DNA of 64,000 bases from JAIVJG01 sp964236735 (lineage in GTDB: Bacteria > Acidobacteriota > Blastocatellia > Pyrinomonadales > Pyrinomonadaceae): NCBI GenBank assembly GCA_964236735.1, contig CAXSFM010000001.1:310001-374000 (forward strand). The letters run 5' to 3'. Both the position numbers and the translations under genes were made by a program. A model generated the notes under the pieces. That model had not been told where the DNA came from. It searched no databases and was given only the letters and a program-made list of their open reading frames with translations. Numbering within the stretch: position 1 is the first letter of the stretch; each line of letters begins with the position of its first letter. Positions 33,912 to 41,540 of the stretch are shown piece by piece.

Positions 33912-35066
33912 TTATCGTTCGTCAATCTTCACATAAGGCAAATCGCGCGCGCCTGTGTATTCGGCGCGCGGGCGGATGAGACGATTGTTGGCGTACTGTT
34001 CGAGGATGTGTCCCGTCCAACCGCTGATGCGGCTGACGGCGAAGATGGGCGTGAACAAATCGAGCGGAATGTCCATCATGTAATACGCCGCGCCCGAATA
34101 GTAATCCACGTTCGGGTAGAGTTTCTTTTCGCGCATCATCACTTCGCGCAGATTCTCAAGCGTCTCCGACCAGCGCGTGTCGCCTTTCGCCTCACCCATC
34201 TCTTTCGCGAAGCGACGCAGATGCACCGAGCGCGGGTCTTCGGTTTTATAGACGCGATGGCCGAAGCCCATGATTTTCTTTTTCTGCTTGAGCGCGTCCA
34301 TGAGCCACGCTTCGGCCTGCGCGGGCGATTCGATTTCCAGCAGCATCTTCATCACGTTCGTGTTCGCGCCGCCATGCAGCGGGCCGGAGAGCGCGGCGAT
34401 GGCCGCTGTCACCGCGCCGTACATGTCCGCGAGCGTGCCGGCGACGACGCGCCCCGTAAACGTCGAGGCGTTGAGTTCGTGGTCGGCGTGAAGAATCAGC
34501 GCGACATCAAAAATGTGCGCCTCATGCTCCGGCGGCATCTCGCCCTTGAGCATGTAGAGAAAGTTGGACGCAATGTTCAAATCAGGCTTGGGCGCGACCG
34601 GTTCCAGCCCTTTTCGCAGACGCTCAATCGTCGCGACAATCACAGGCAGTTGCGCCGTCAATTTCGTCGCCGTTCGCAACGCACTCGCGCGTGAAATGTC
34701 GCGCGCCGACGAGTCGTAAAAAGCCAGCGCGGAGACCGCTGTCCGCAGGCTGTCCATCGGCTCGGCGTCTTTGGGAAAGCGTCGAATCACCTCGACGATC
34801 TCGGAGGGAAGTTGCTGGTTGTTGGCAATCTCGCGACGAAAACTCTCCAACTCGTCGCGCTTCGGGAGACGCCCGTGCCAGAGCAGATAGATGACTTCCT
34901 CGAAAGTGGAATGCTCGGCGAGGTCGTGTATGTTGTAGCCCTGATAGATGAGCACGCCGTTGATGCCGTCAACGTCGCCGATGGAAGACTCCGCCGCGAC
35001 GACGCCTTCGAGTCCGCCGCCCTTCTTGCCCGCCTTTTCAGCCGCACTGTCTGTAGGTTTGTCCAT
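33912..35066 (-). CDS. Citrate synthase / 2-methylcitrate synthase type
   Basis: Condenses acetyl-CoA (or propionyl-CoA) with oxaloacetate. The 384-residue protein has the short citrate-synthase form: GLEGVVAAESSIGDVDGINGVLIYQGYNI at the start, catalytic His in LHADHELNAST and SGPLHGGAN, GFGHRVYKTEDPR, and DYYSGAAYYMMDIP near the end. The short length and GLEGVV start match the type II / PrpC-like dimeric group, so 2-methylcitrate synthase is possible. ATG 35066 is used; the frame is open to 35138 but encodes unrelated sequence. Divergent from a second citrate synthase. Confidence 0.93.
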   Translation of the reverse strand: MDKPTDSAAEKAGKKGGGLEGVVAAESSIGDVDGINGVLIYQGYNIHDLAEHSTFEEVIYLLWHGRLPKRDELESFRREIANNQQLPSEIVEVIRRFPKDAEPMDSLRTAVSALAFYDSSARDISRASALRTATKLTAQLPVIVATIERLRKGLEPVAPKPDLNIASNFLYMLKGEMPPEHEAHIFDVALILHADHELNASTFTGRVVAGTLADMYGAVTAAIAALSGPLHGGANTNVMKMLLEIESPAQAEAWLMDALKQKKKIMGFGHRVYKTEDPRSVHLRRFAKEMGEAKGDTRWSETLENLREVMMREKKLYPNVDYYSGAAYYMMDIPLDLFTPIFAVSRISGWTGHILEQYANNRLIRPRAEYTGARDLPYVKIDER

Positions 35067-35260
35067 GACGTTTGAAGTCCTTAGTTGTAGAGTGAATTGA
35101 AAATAGCAAAGACGCCACAGGGTGACAAGCAGTCGCATAAAAAGAGTGCGCGAGAGAGGCGCGGTGCGCTTGCAATGTCAACTCATTTGAAAGAATATCG
35201 TCTCAACCGAACAATCAAAATATTTAAGCGGCGACTGTATCCGACTACGGAGGAAGAACC

Positions 35261-36580
35261 ATGACGAGCGCGAACACTTTGACCATCACCGACAACCGGA
35301 CGGGCAAGCAGTACGAAATTCCCATCGCCGACGGCACGATCAAAGCGATGGACTTGCGGCAGATTAAAGAGTCTGACGAAGACTTCGGCTTGATGACCTA
35401 TGACCCCGCGTTTATGAACACGGCTTCGTGCAAAAGCAAGATCACGTACATTGACGGCGATAAAGGCATACTCGAATATCGCGGTTATCCTATCGAGCAA
35501 CTCGCCGAGCATAGCTCTTATCTCGAAGTCGCGTACCTGCTCTTGAACGGCGAACTGCCCGACGCGCAGCAACTCGAAACGTGGACGCACAACGTCACGC
35601 ACCACACCTTCATCAACGAGAACATCAAGAAGGTGCTCGACGGTTTTCACTACAACGCGCACCCGATGGGCATGTTCGAGGCGATGGTCGCCGCGCTCTC
35701 GACCTTTTACCCGGAAGCAAAAAATATATTCGACGTGCCGTGCCGGCAGAAACAGATTCACCGGCTCATCGCCAAGACCCCGACCATCGCGGCCTTCGCC
35801 TACAGACATCTGACGGGACTGGCTTACGCTTATCCCGACAACGATCTTTCATACGAAGGTAACTTTCTCAACATGATGTTCAAGACGACGGAGTTGAAGT
35901 ACAAACCGAACCCCGTGCTTGAGCGCGCTCTCTCCGTCCTCTTCATCCTCCACGCAGACCACGAGCAGAACTGTTCGACCAACGCGATGCGCTCAATCGG
36001 TAGCGCGCACACCGATCCGTACTCCGCGCTCGCCGGAGCCGCCGCCGCGCTCTATGGCCCCTTACACGGCGGCGCGAACGAGGCGGTCTTGAAGATGCTC
36101 GCTGAAATCGGCACGAAAGAGCGCGTGCCCGAATACGTCAAGCGCGTCAAAGCGGGAGAATTTAAGTTGATGGGCTTCGGCCATCGCGTCTATAAAAATT
36201 ACGACCCGCGTGCGAGGATTATCAAGCAGGTCGCGGACGAAGTGTTCGAGGTGACGGGCAAAGACCCTCTGCTTGACCTCGCGCTCGAACTCGAACGCAT
36301 TGCGCTCGAAGACGAATACTTCGTCAAGCGTCGCCTCTATCCGAACGTTGATTTCTATTCCGGCATCATCTATCGCGCGATGCGTTTCCCGATGGACATG
36401 TTCCCGGTGCTGTTCGCCATCCCGCGCACATCCGGCTGGCTCGCGCAGTGGGACGAATTGCTCGGCGACGCTGACCAGAAAATCGCCCGCCCGCGACAGA
36501 TTTATCAAGGCCACACGCGCCGCGACTACGTGGCGATGGCCGAGCGCAAGCCAGTTGAAACAAAGACCGCCGCCGGTTAA
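35261..36580 (+). CDS. gltA: Citrate synthase, hexameric (GltA) type
   Basis: The 439-residue product is the long Gram-negative type: an N-terminal beta domain (LTITDNRTGKQYEIPIADGTIKAMDL), MTYDPAFMNTASCKSKITYIDG, then catalytic residues in LHADHEQNCST, GPLHGGANE, GFGHRVYKNYDPRA and an Asp region VDFYSGIIY. GGAGG lies ten bases before ATG 35261. It enters acetyl-CoA into the TCA cycle. The gene ends in a strong terminator. Confidence 0.96.
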   Translation: MTSANTLTITDNRTGKQYEIPIADGTIKAMDLRQIKESDEDFGLMTYDPAFMNTASCKSKITYIDGDKGILEYRGYPIEQLAEHSSYLEVAYLLLNGELPDAQQLETWTHNVTHHTFINENIKKVLDGFHYNAHPMGMFEAMVAALSTFYPEAKNIFDVPCRQKQIHRLIAKTPTIAAFAYRHLTGLAYAYPDNDLSYEGNFLNMMFKTTELKYKPNPVLERALSVLFILHADHEQNCSTNAMRSIGSAHTDPYSALAGAAAALYGPLHGGANEAVLKMLAEIGTKERVPEYVKRVKAGEFKLMGFGHRVYKNYDPRARIIKQVADEVFEVTGKDPLLDLALELERIALEDEYFVKRRLYPNVDFYSGIIYRAMRFPMDMFPVLFAIPRTSGWLAQWDELLGDADQKIARPRQIYQGHTRRDYVAMAERKPVETKTAAG

Positions 36581-36608
36581 TCCAGCGCATCATGTGAGAC
36601 AAACAATC

Positions 36609-36657
36609 AGCCCGCGCGCCTCTTTTCACTGACAGGCGCGCGGGCTTCGTTTTCATT
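36609..36657 (+). terminator. Rho-independent terminator of gltA
   Basis: Perfect 13-base arms AGCCCGCGCGCCT (36609-36621) and AGGCGCGCGGGCT (36634-36646) are followed by TCGTTTTCATT on the plus strand, 28 bases after the gltA stop. Confidence 0.92.
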
Positions 36658-36675
36658 CTCAACTTGATGCTGCCC

Positions 36676-37470
36676 CTACATATTTACCAGGCGAACTTGT
36701 TGTCCTCGCACAACATTCAGGCGACGCGCGGCTGAGTCGCAGTTGATGGCAATTTCGAGAAATCCCGCGCTGCCCCAGATGGCGAAAGGCCCGCCCGCAT
36801 CATTCGTCTCTTCAGCGAAGAAGCGACGAAACGAGCGTATCTCGTGATTGTTAATGATAAGCCGCGCGCCATTTTTGATGGAGTCCTCTGTGAGATCGCG
36901 CGCCGTGATGTTCGTGACGCAATTGCCGAAACGGTCTATGTGAATAATCTCCGCTTCGAGCGTTCCGTCCGGCAGACATTGCGGGATGGTTGCAGGCAGT
37001 CGCACAAAATCTTTTACGATACCCCCAAGCGTCTCTGTTGCAACGTCGCCGCACGAGAGCGCGCCCGCGACGGGAGCGAAAACGTCGCGCCCGTGAAAAG
37101 TCGAACTCACAGACACGCGAAAATATTTTTCATTCGTGAGATGCCGCACGCTAAAGTTCGTCAGACGCTCATAGACGTACCCGAACACGCCGTTGTCAGG
37201 CCCGACGAATAAATGCCCGTCGCCCTCCACCACAATCGCCCGCCGCGACGAACCAACGCCCGGATCAACGACGGCGACATGCGTCGTCCCCTGCGGAAAA
37301 CTTTCAAACGCGGAGCGCAACGTGAACGCGCCCGCCTGAATGTCATGCGCGGAGATTTCATGCGTGATGTCAACGATCTGCACGCGCGGATTGACGGAGA
37401 GTATCGCGCCCTTCATCGCACCGACGAAGTAATCAGCCGTGCCGAAATCGGTGAGCAGCGTAACGATCAT
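36676..37470 (-). CDS. SAM hydroxide adenosyltransferase (DUF62)
   Basis: The 264-residue protein belongs to the DUF62 / SAM hydrolase-chlorinase superfamily. The N-terminal TLLTDFGTADYFVGAMKGAIL, VDITHEISAHDIQAGAFTL, VAVVDPGVGSSRRAIVVE and GPDNGVF motifs are all present. Most members hydrolyse SAM to adenosine and methionine; the halogenases are a small specialised branch, and the region 'IDRFGNCVTNI' fits the hydrolase type. It converges on gltA and is separated from the next gene upstream by an inverted repeat. Confidence 0.92.
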   Translation of the reverse strand: MIVTLLTDFGTADYFVGAMKGAILSVNPRVQIVDITHEISAHDIQAGAFTLRSAFESFPQGTTHVAVVDPGVGSSRRAIVVEGDGHLFVGPDNGVFGYVYERLTNFSVRHLTNEKYFRVSVSSTFHGRDVFAPVAGALSCGDVATETLGGIVKDFVRLPATIPQCLPDGTLEAEIIHIDRFGNCVTNITARDLTEDSIKNGARLIINNHEIRSFRRFFAEETNDAGGPFAIWGSAGFLEIAINCDSAARRLNVVRGQQVRLVNM

Positions 37471-37476
37471 AAAACT

Positions 37477-37565
37477 AAATGATGAATGCGGAATGATGAG
37501 TGATGAATATAATCAAGAGGGTCTTTGTCTGTCATTCATCGTTCATCATTCCGCATTCATCACTT
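37477..37565. repeat. TGATGAATGCGGAATGATGA inverted repeat
   Basis: Left arm AATGATGAATGCGGAATGAT (from 37478) is matched by ATCATTCCGCATTCATCACTT ending at 37564. It fills the gap between the SAM hydroxide adenosyltransferase start and the stop of the glycine-zipper gene, both leftward. It shares the ATTCCGCATTCATC word with the element at 23243. Confidence 0.85.
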
Positions 37566-37569
37566 TCTT

Positions 37570-38673
37570 CTATCTTCCTGTGGAGCGGATGCGAAGTTGC
37601 TGTCCGGCGTCGAGGCGGATGTCTTTGCCGCGTTGTGTGAGGACGCCCGCGCTGCCTGCGCCGCCGCCGATGATTGCGCCGATGGCCGCGCCTTTGCCGC
37701 CGCCCGCAATCGCGCCGATGACCGCGCCGATGCCAGCGCCCGCGCCGACCTTCGCCACGTCGTCTTTCGTCGAATCTTTGCCGCGCACGCCGCCTTCCGC
37801 ATCCACGTCGCCGACGTTATCGCTGCCGCCGCGATTGACCACTTCGATGACCTGCGCGTTGAAGTTCTGCGAGTCGCCGTTGGGATGGAGTTGTATCTGG
37901 TCGAAGTCGAGTTGGAGTTGCGCTCTGCCGCGCGACTTCCCCGGACGCTGCAAATTCGAGATGCGCCCGGAGACGATTGCGCCCGCGAATTCCTGCGGCT
38001 CAATGACGCGCGCCTCGAAGCGGTCGCCGCGCTGGCTGACATCCGTCGAGAGACGATTCGACAACTCGACTGTCAAGACCGTATTGGCCGGCACGACGCG
38101 CGCCGTTGACACCGAACCCGATGCTGACGTGTTGCTCGTCGCGCTTCCATGCGCGGACGAGGAGCTTTCATCATTCGCCTGATCGTCGCTGCTTCGCCCG
38201 CCGCGCCCGTTTCCGTTGCCGGCGACTGACGCAGCGTCGCTGCCCGTCGTGTTGTCGTTCGCCGCCGTCGCGCCGTGTCGGGTCAGCCCGCCCGCCGGGA
38301 CGACGGAATCGAAACCGCGATGGCTGTAGCCGGAGTCGTAGCCTGAGGCGAAGCCCTGTTGATAACCGTCCCGGTAATCTTCAAGTTGCCCGTAGGCGGC
38401 GATGTAGGCGCGGTCTGCGCGTTGGTAGTCAGCCTTGCCGCGATAATCCGCCGTCGCGCGTTTGAGCGAGTCGCTCCAGCCCGTTTGATAGCCATCGGAA
38501 TAGCCCGTGCGATAACCTCGTTCGAGCGCGCCGTATGGCTCCTGCTGCTGCGGCGACGCCTTCGCGTTCATCACATCCGTTGACGCTTGAGCGACGCGCG
38601 GCGCGACAGATGCCGGTGTCAGAGACAAACCAAGCGCGAGCGAGACGGCGAATAATGCGGTGCGGGTCTTCAT
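37570..38673 (-). CDS. Secreted protein with glycine-zipper region
   Basis: The product (about 367 residues from ATG 38673) has a signal peptide (MKTRTALFAVSLALGLSLTP), then a Tyr/Gly/Asp-rich region with YxxGYxxG repeats (RGYRTGYSDGYQTGWSD, GYQQGFASGYDSGYSHRG), a Ser/Asn/Gly-rich linker, a beta domain (VVPANTVLTVELSNRLSTDV, GDRFEARVIEP), and a glycine-zipper segment (GAGIGAVIGAIAGGGKG) that may insert into or line a membrane. Such proteins are common in acidobacteria but uncharacterised. GGAGAAG lies ahead of the start; the frame upstream to 38769 is not used. Confidence 0.7.
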   Translation of the reverse strand: MKTRTALFAVSLALGLSLTPASVAPRVAQASTDVMNAKASPQQQEPYGALERGYRTGYSDGYQTGWSDSLKRATADYRGKADYQRADRAYIAAYGQLEDYRDGYQQGFASGYDSGYSHRGFDSVVPAGGLTRHGATAANDNTTGSDAASVAGNGNGRGGRSSDDQANDESSSSAHGSATSNTSASGSVSTARVVPANTVLTVELSNRLSTDVSQRGDRFEARVIEPQEFAGAIVSGRISNLQRPGKSRGRAQLQLDFDQIQLHPNGDSQNFNAQVIEVVNRGGSDNVGDVDAEGGVRGKDSTKDDVAKVGAGAGIGAVIGAIAGGGKGAAIGAIIGGGAGSAGVLTQRGKDIRLDAGQQLRIRSTGR

Positions 38674-38962
38674 CTTTCTCTTCTCCTCAAGAACAGTTGT
38701 AACAAATGGCGAGAAACGTTTTGCTGTTGCCGCGAGCCTCAAGACCGACTGCCTTGACGCTCCGCTCAAGCGCGTCTTAGACTCGAATTGCTGAATGCGC
38801 CGCCGCAGGAATACGGGAGAGATTCTCGCACGAGCTTACGATGCAAACTTTGCCCTCTCCGGTTGGCGGCGCGAGACATTTGCGATTTTAGTTTTTTGCC
38901 GGATGATTGCAAAGGCCGCTCGCTTCAACTTTCGTTTTCAACCGACGGACTGGAATTTACCC

Positions 38963-40159
38963 GTGCAGCTTCGCAGAGTTTACATGGATCACAGCGCGAC
39001 GACGCCATCCGACCGGCGTGTCGTCGAAGCGATGCTGCCGTACCTGACGGAAAAGTTCGGCAATCCTTCGAGCGTGCATTTCTACGGGCAGGAATCGCGC
39101 GCCGCCGTTGACCGCGCGCGTCGCGACATCGCCGCACTCACAAATGCGCGCCCCAACGAAATCGTCCTGCTCTCCGGCGGCACGGAGGCCAACAACCTCG
39201 CCATACGCGGCATCGCCGAGTCGCACGCCGAACACGGGCGGCACATCATCACTTCGTCAATCGAGCATTCAAGCGTGCGCGGCATCTGTGACGCGCTGGA
39301 AAAACGCGGCTGGGAAATCACGCGCCTGCCCGCTTACGAAAACGGCATCGTCCGCATAGAAGACGTGCGCGCCGCCATCAGGCCGGACACCGTGCTCATC
39401 ACCGTCATGCTCGCCAACAACGAGATCGGCACCGTCCAGCCCATCGCGAAGATCGGCGCGCACGTCCGCGAGTTGCGCGCCAGCGGTCGAAAATATCTCT
39501 GGCTGCACACGGACGGCGTGCAGGCTCCCGGACGGATGCCGGTTGACGTGGAAACATTGGGATGCGACCTGCTTTCGATGTCCGCGCACAAGCTGCACGC
39601 GCCAAAAGGCATCGGCGCGCTCTACGTGCGACGCAGCGTGCGGCTCGCCGCGCAAAATATCGGCGGGCATCAGGAGCGCGAGCGTCGCGGAGGCACAGAA
39701 GCCGTCCCGCTCATCGTCGCTTTCGGGACAGCCGCCGCGCTCGCACGCGAAGAACTCGACGCGCGCATCACACACATGCGCCGCCTGCGCGACATGTTCG
39801 AGTCCGGCGTCGCCGAGCGCATTCCCGACATCGTTTTCAACGGCGACCGCGCGCGACGCCTGCCGCACATCTCGAACATTTCTTTCCGTTTCATCGAAGG
39901 CGAGGGCTTGCTCATCAATCTCGACATGCAGGGCGTCGCCGTCTCGACCGGCTCGGCGTGCTCCTCCGGCTCGCTCGAACCGTCGCCCGTCATTCGCGCG
40001 CTCGGTCGCGACGACGAACTCGCGCGCGGCTCGATTCGCTTCAGCATCGGCAAGGACACGACCGACGAAGACATCGCCTACGTGCTTGAAGTGCTCCCGC
40101 GCGCCGTCGAAAATCTGCGCCGCCTCTCGCCACTTTATCAACAAGCCGTCGCGGTATGA
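38963..40159 (+). CDS. Cysteine desulfurase (NifS/IscS family)
   Basis: A PLP enzyme that takes sulfur from cysteine for Fe-S cluster and thio-cofactor synthesis. Conserved parts: RRVYMDHSATTPSDRRVVEAMLPYL, GNPSSVHFYGQE, the PLP-binding Lys in SAHKLHAPKG, and the active-site Cys loop STGSACSSGSLEPS. GTG 38963 is chosen since it begins the family core (QLRRVYMDHS); an upstream ATG at 38795 adds 56 unrelated residues. The product is about 398 residues. An IscU-like scaffold gene follows 71 bases later. Confidence 0.95.
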   Translation: MQLRRVYMDHSATTPSDRRVVEAMLPYLTEKFGNPSSVHFYGQESRAAVDRARRDIAALTNARPNEIVLLSGGTEANNLAIRGIAESHAEHGRHIITSSIEHSSVRGICDALEKRGWEITRLPAYENGIVRIEDVRAAIRPDTVLITVMLANNEIGTVQPIAKIGAHVRELRASGRKYLWLHTDGVQAPGRMPVDVETLGCDLLSMSAHKLHAPKGIGALYVRRSVRLAAQNIGGHQERERRGGTEAVPLIVAFGTAAALAREELDARITHMRRLRDMFESGVAERIPDIVFNGDRARRLPHISNISFRFIEGEGLLINLDMQGVAVSTGSACSSGSLEPSPVIRALGRDDELARGSIRFSIGKDTTDEDIAYVLEVLPRAVENLRRLSPLYQQAVAV

Positions 40160-40224
40160 GTTCAAGGTTCAAAGTTTCAGAGCCGGTCTTCGACTTTGAA
40201 CCTTGAACTTTGAACCTTGAACTC
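40158..40224. repeat. TTCAAAG/CTTTGAA inverted repeat between nifS and iscU-like genes
   Basis: Arms made of TTCAAGGTTCAAAG and CTTTGAACCTTGAA units face each other. The element starts at the desulfurase stop codon and ends seven bases before the next start. Same family as 44454 and 45621. Confidence 0.85.
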
Positions 40225-40230
40225 TTAAAA

Positions 40231-40593
40231 ATGCCCTACTCCGAAATTCTCAAAGACCATCTCGCGCACCCGCGTAACGCCGGTGAACTTGTGGACGCTG
40301 ACTGCGTCGCAGAGCAAATCAATCCGGCGTGCGGCGACCGTCTCAAACTCTCGCTTCGTGTTCGTGACGGGCGCATCGAGGCCGCGCGCTTTCTCGCCTA
40401 CGGCTGCCCGCCGACGCTCGCGTGTGGCTCCGTGTTAACTGAATTGATTGTAGGGAAAACGCTTGAGGAAGCGGCGCGCATGACACGCGCGCAAATCAGC
40501 GCGGCCATCGGTGGGCTGCCCGCGCGCAAGTCTCACGCCGCCGCGCTCGCCGTCGAGACGCTGCTGGCTGCATTGCATGACTGCGACAGTTGA
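40231..40593 (+). CDS. IscU/NifU-like Fe-S scaffold protein with a missing cysteine
   Basis: The 120-residue product fits the NifU_N/IscU fold: INPACGDRLKLSLRV (Cys34, Asp36), AYGCPPTLACGSVLTELIVGKT (Cys59, Cys65), and the C-terminal helix LPARKSHAAALAVETLLAAL. IscU proteins hold a cluster with three Cys and an Asp; the third Cys normally follows the His of the K.HC motif, and here it is Ala103. Cys65 in the middle may take over. ATG 40231 is used; an upstream TTG lies in the repeat. Its position next to a cysteine desulfurase supports a role in Fe-S assembly. Confidence 0.88.
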   Translation: MPYSEILKDHLAHPRNAGELVDADCVAEQINPACGDRLKLSLRVRDGRIEAARFLAYGCPPTLACGSVLTELIVGKTLEEAARMTRAQISAAIGGLPARKSHAAALAVETLLAALHDCDS

Positions 40594-40683
40594 GCGCTCA
40601 AATGGATAGCGATGAGTTCTTGGTTCAAGAGATTGCTTTGATGATATATTCCCGTCCGGCAGGCCGCGCGAAAGGAGAGACAG

Positions 40684-41256
40684 ATGTTACGTCAATCGAA
40701 TATATATGTGACGCCGGAAGAGTATCTGACTCAGGAGCGAAGCGCCGAATATAAAAGCGAGTATCTCAACGGCGAGGTCTTCGCCATGTCCGGGGCCAGC
40801 CGCCGGCACAACTTAATTTCAACGAACCTCATCCGCGAGTTTAGCTTGCAAGTGAAAGGACGCCCGTGCGAAGTTTACGGCAGCGACATGCGTGTCGGGA
40901 TTCGTGCGGCCAATGTTTACACGTACCCGGACGTAACGGTGGTCTGCGGCGAGGCTCAACTCGAAGACAAACATCTCGATACCCTGCTCAACCCGACGCT
41001 CATCGTCGAGGTGCTGTCAAAATCAACCGGCTCTTACGACCGTCGCGCGAAGTTCGGTTACTATCGCACCATCGCCTCGCTCGCCGAATACGTGCTTGTC
41101 GCGCAGGACGAACGCCGCGTCGAGTTGAACACCAAGCAGGAAGATGGCCGCTGGCTTCTCACAGATTTCCGCTCCGCAAGCGACGCCATCGAGTTAGCTT
41201 CCATCAACTGCGTGCTCGCGCTGGCGGAAGTTTACGACAAGGTTGCGCTTGCCTGA
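40684..41256 (+). CDS. Uma2-family (DUF820) nuclease-fold protein
   Basis: A 190-residue Uma2 protein of the PD-(D/E)XK fold: VTPEEYLTQERSAEYKSEYLNGEVFAMSGAS, Asp in YTYPDVTVVCGE, and Glu/Lys in TLIVEVLSKSTGSYDRRAKFGYYR. The family is very common in cyanobacteria and some acidobacteria, often near mobile or accessory DNA; its biological role is unclear. GGAG lies about eight bases before ATG 40684. It stands alone. Confidence 0.9.
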   Translation: MLRQSNIYVTPEEYLTQERSAEYKSEYLNGEVFAMSGASRRHNLISTNLIREFSLQVKGRPCEVYGSDMRVGIRAANVYTYPDVTVVCGEAQLEDKHLDTLLNPTLIVEVLSKSTGSYDRRAKFGYYRTIASLAEYVLVAQDERRVELNTKQEDGRWLLTDFRSASDAIELASINCVLALAEVYDKVALA

Positions 41257-41360
41257 GTTTTCCTTCGCTCAACCTCACGACGTTTGCAGTCCGGCAGTCG
41301 CCGCGCGACAGAGCGGCAGATAGCGAGTTGTGACCATCATGTGCCCGAACAGGCATTCAC

Positions 41361-41496
41361 TGGGAGCGCGGGCATCCCTGCCCGCATGAGCGCGCCAGCG
41401 CGAACAAATGCACGCACTATTTTCAAGCTTAAATGGAGACGTAACTTCGTTAGCGTGCTGACGCACGCTTGGCGGACAGGGATGCCCGCGCTCCCA
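41361..41496. repeat. GGGAGCGCGGGCATCC inverted repeat
   Basis: Arms 41361-41385 and 41472-41496 match at 24 of 25 positions (TGGGAGCGCGGGCATCCCTG on the left). The ~86-base interior also carries GCGTGC words. It sits between convergent genes (Uma2 and the penicillin-binding protein); the gap holds no gene I can support. Confidence 0.85.
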
Positions 41497-41540
41497 ACGA
41501 CACACCAGCGCAATCCGCTATAATTCCACGAATATAAAAA

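Noticed and set aside
38795..38962. N-terminal extension of the cysteine desulfurase
   Set aside because: Family sequence starts right after GTG 38963; upstream codons are not conserved in type.
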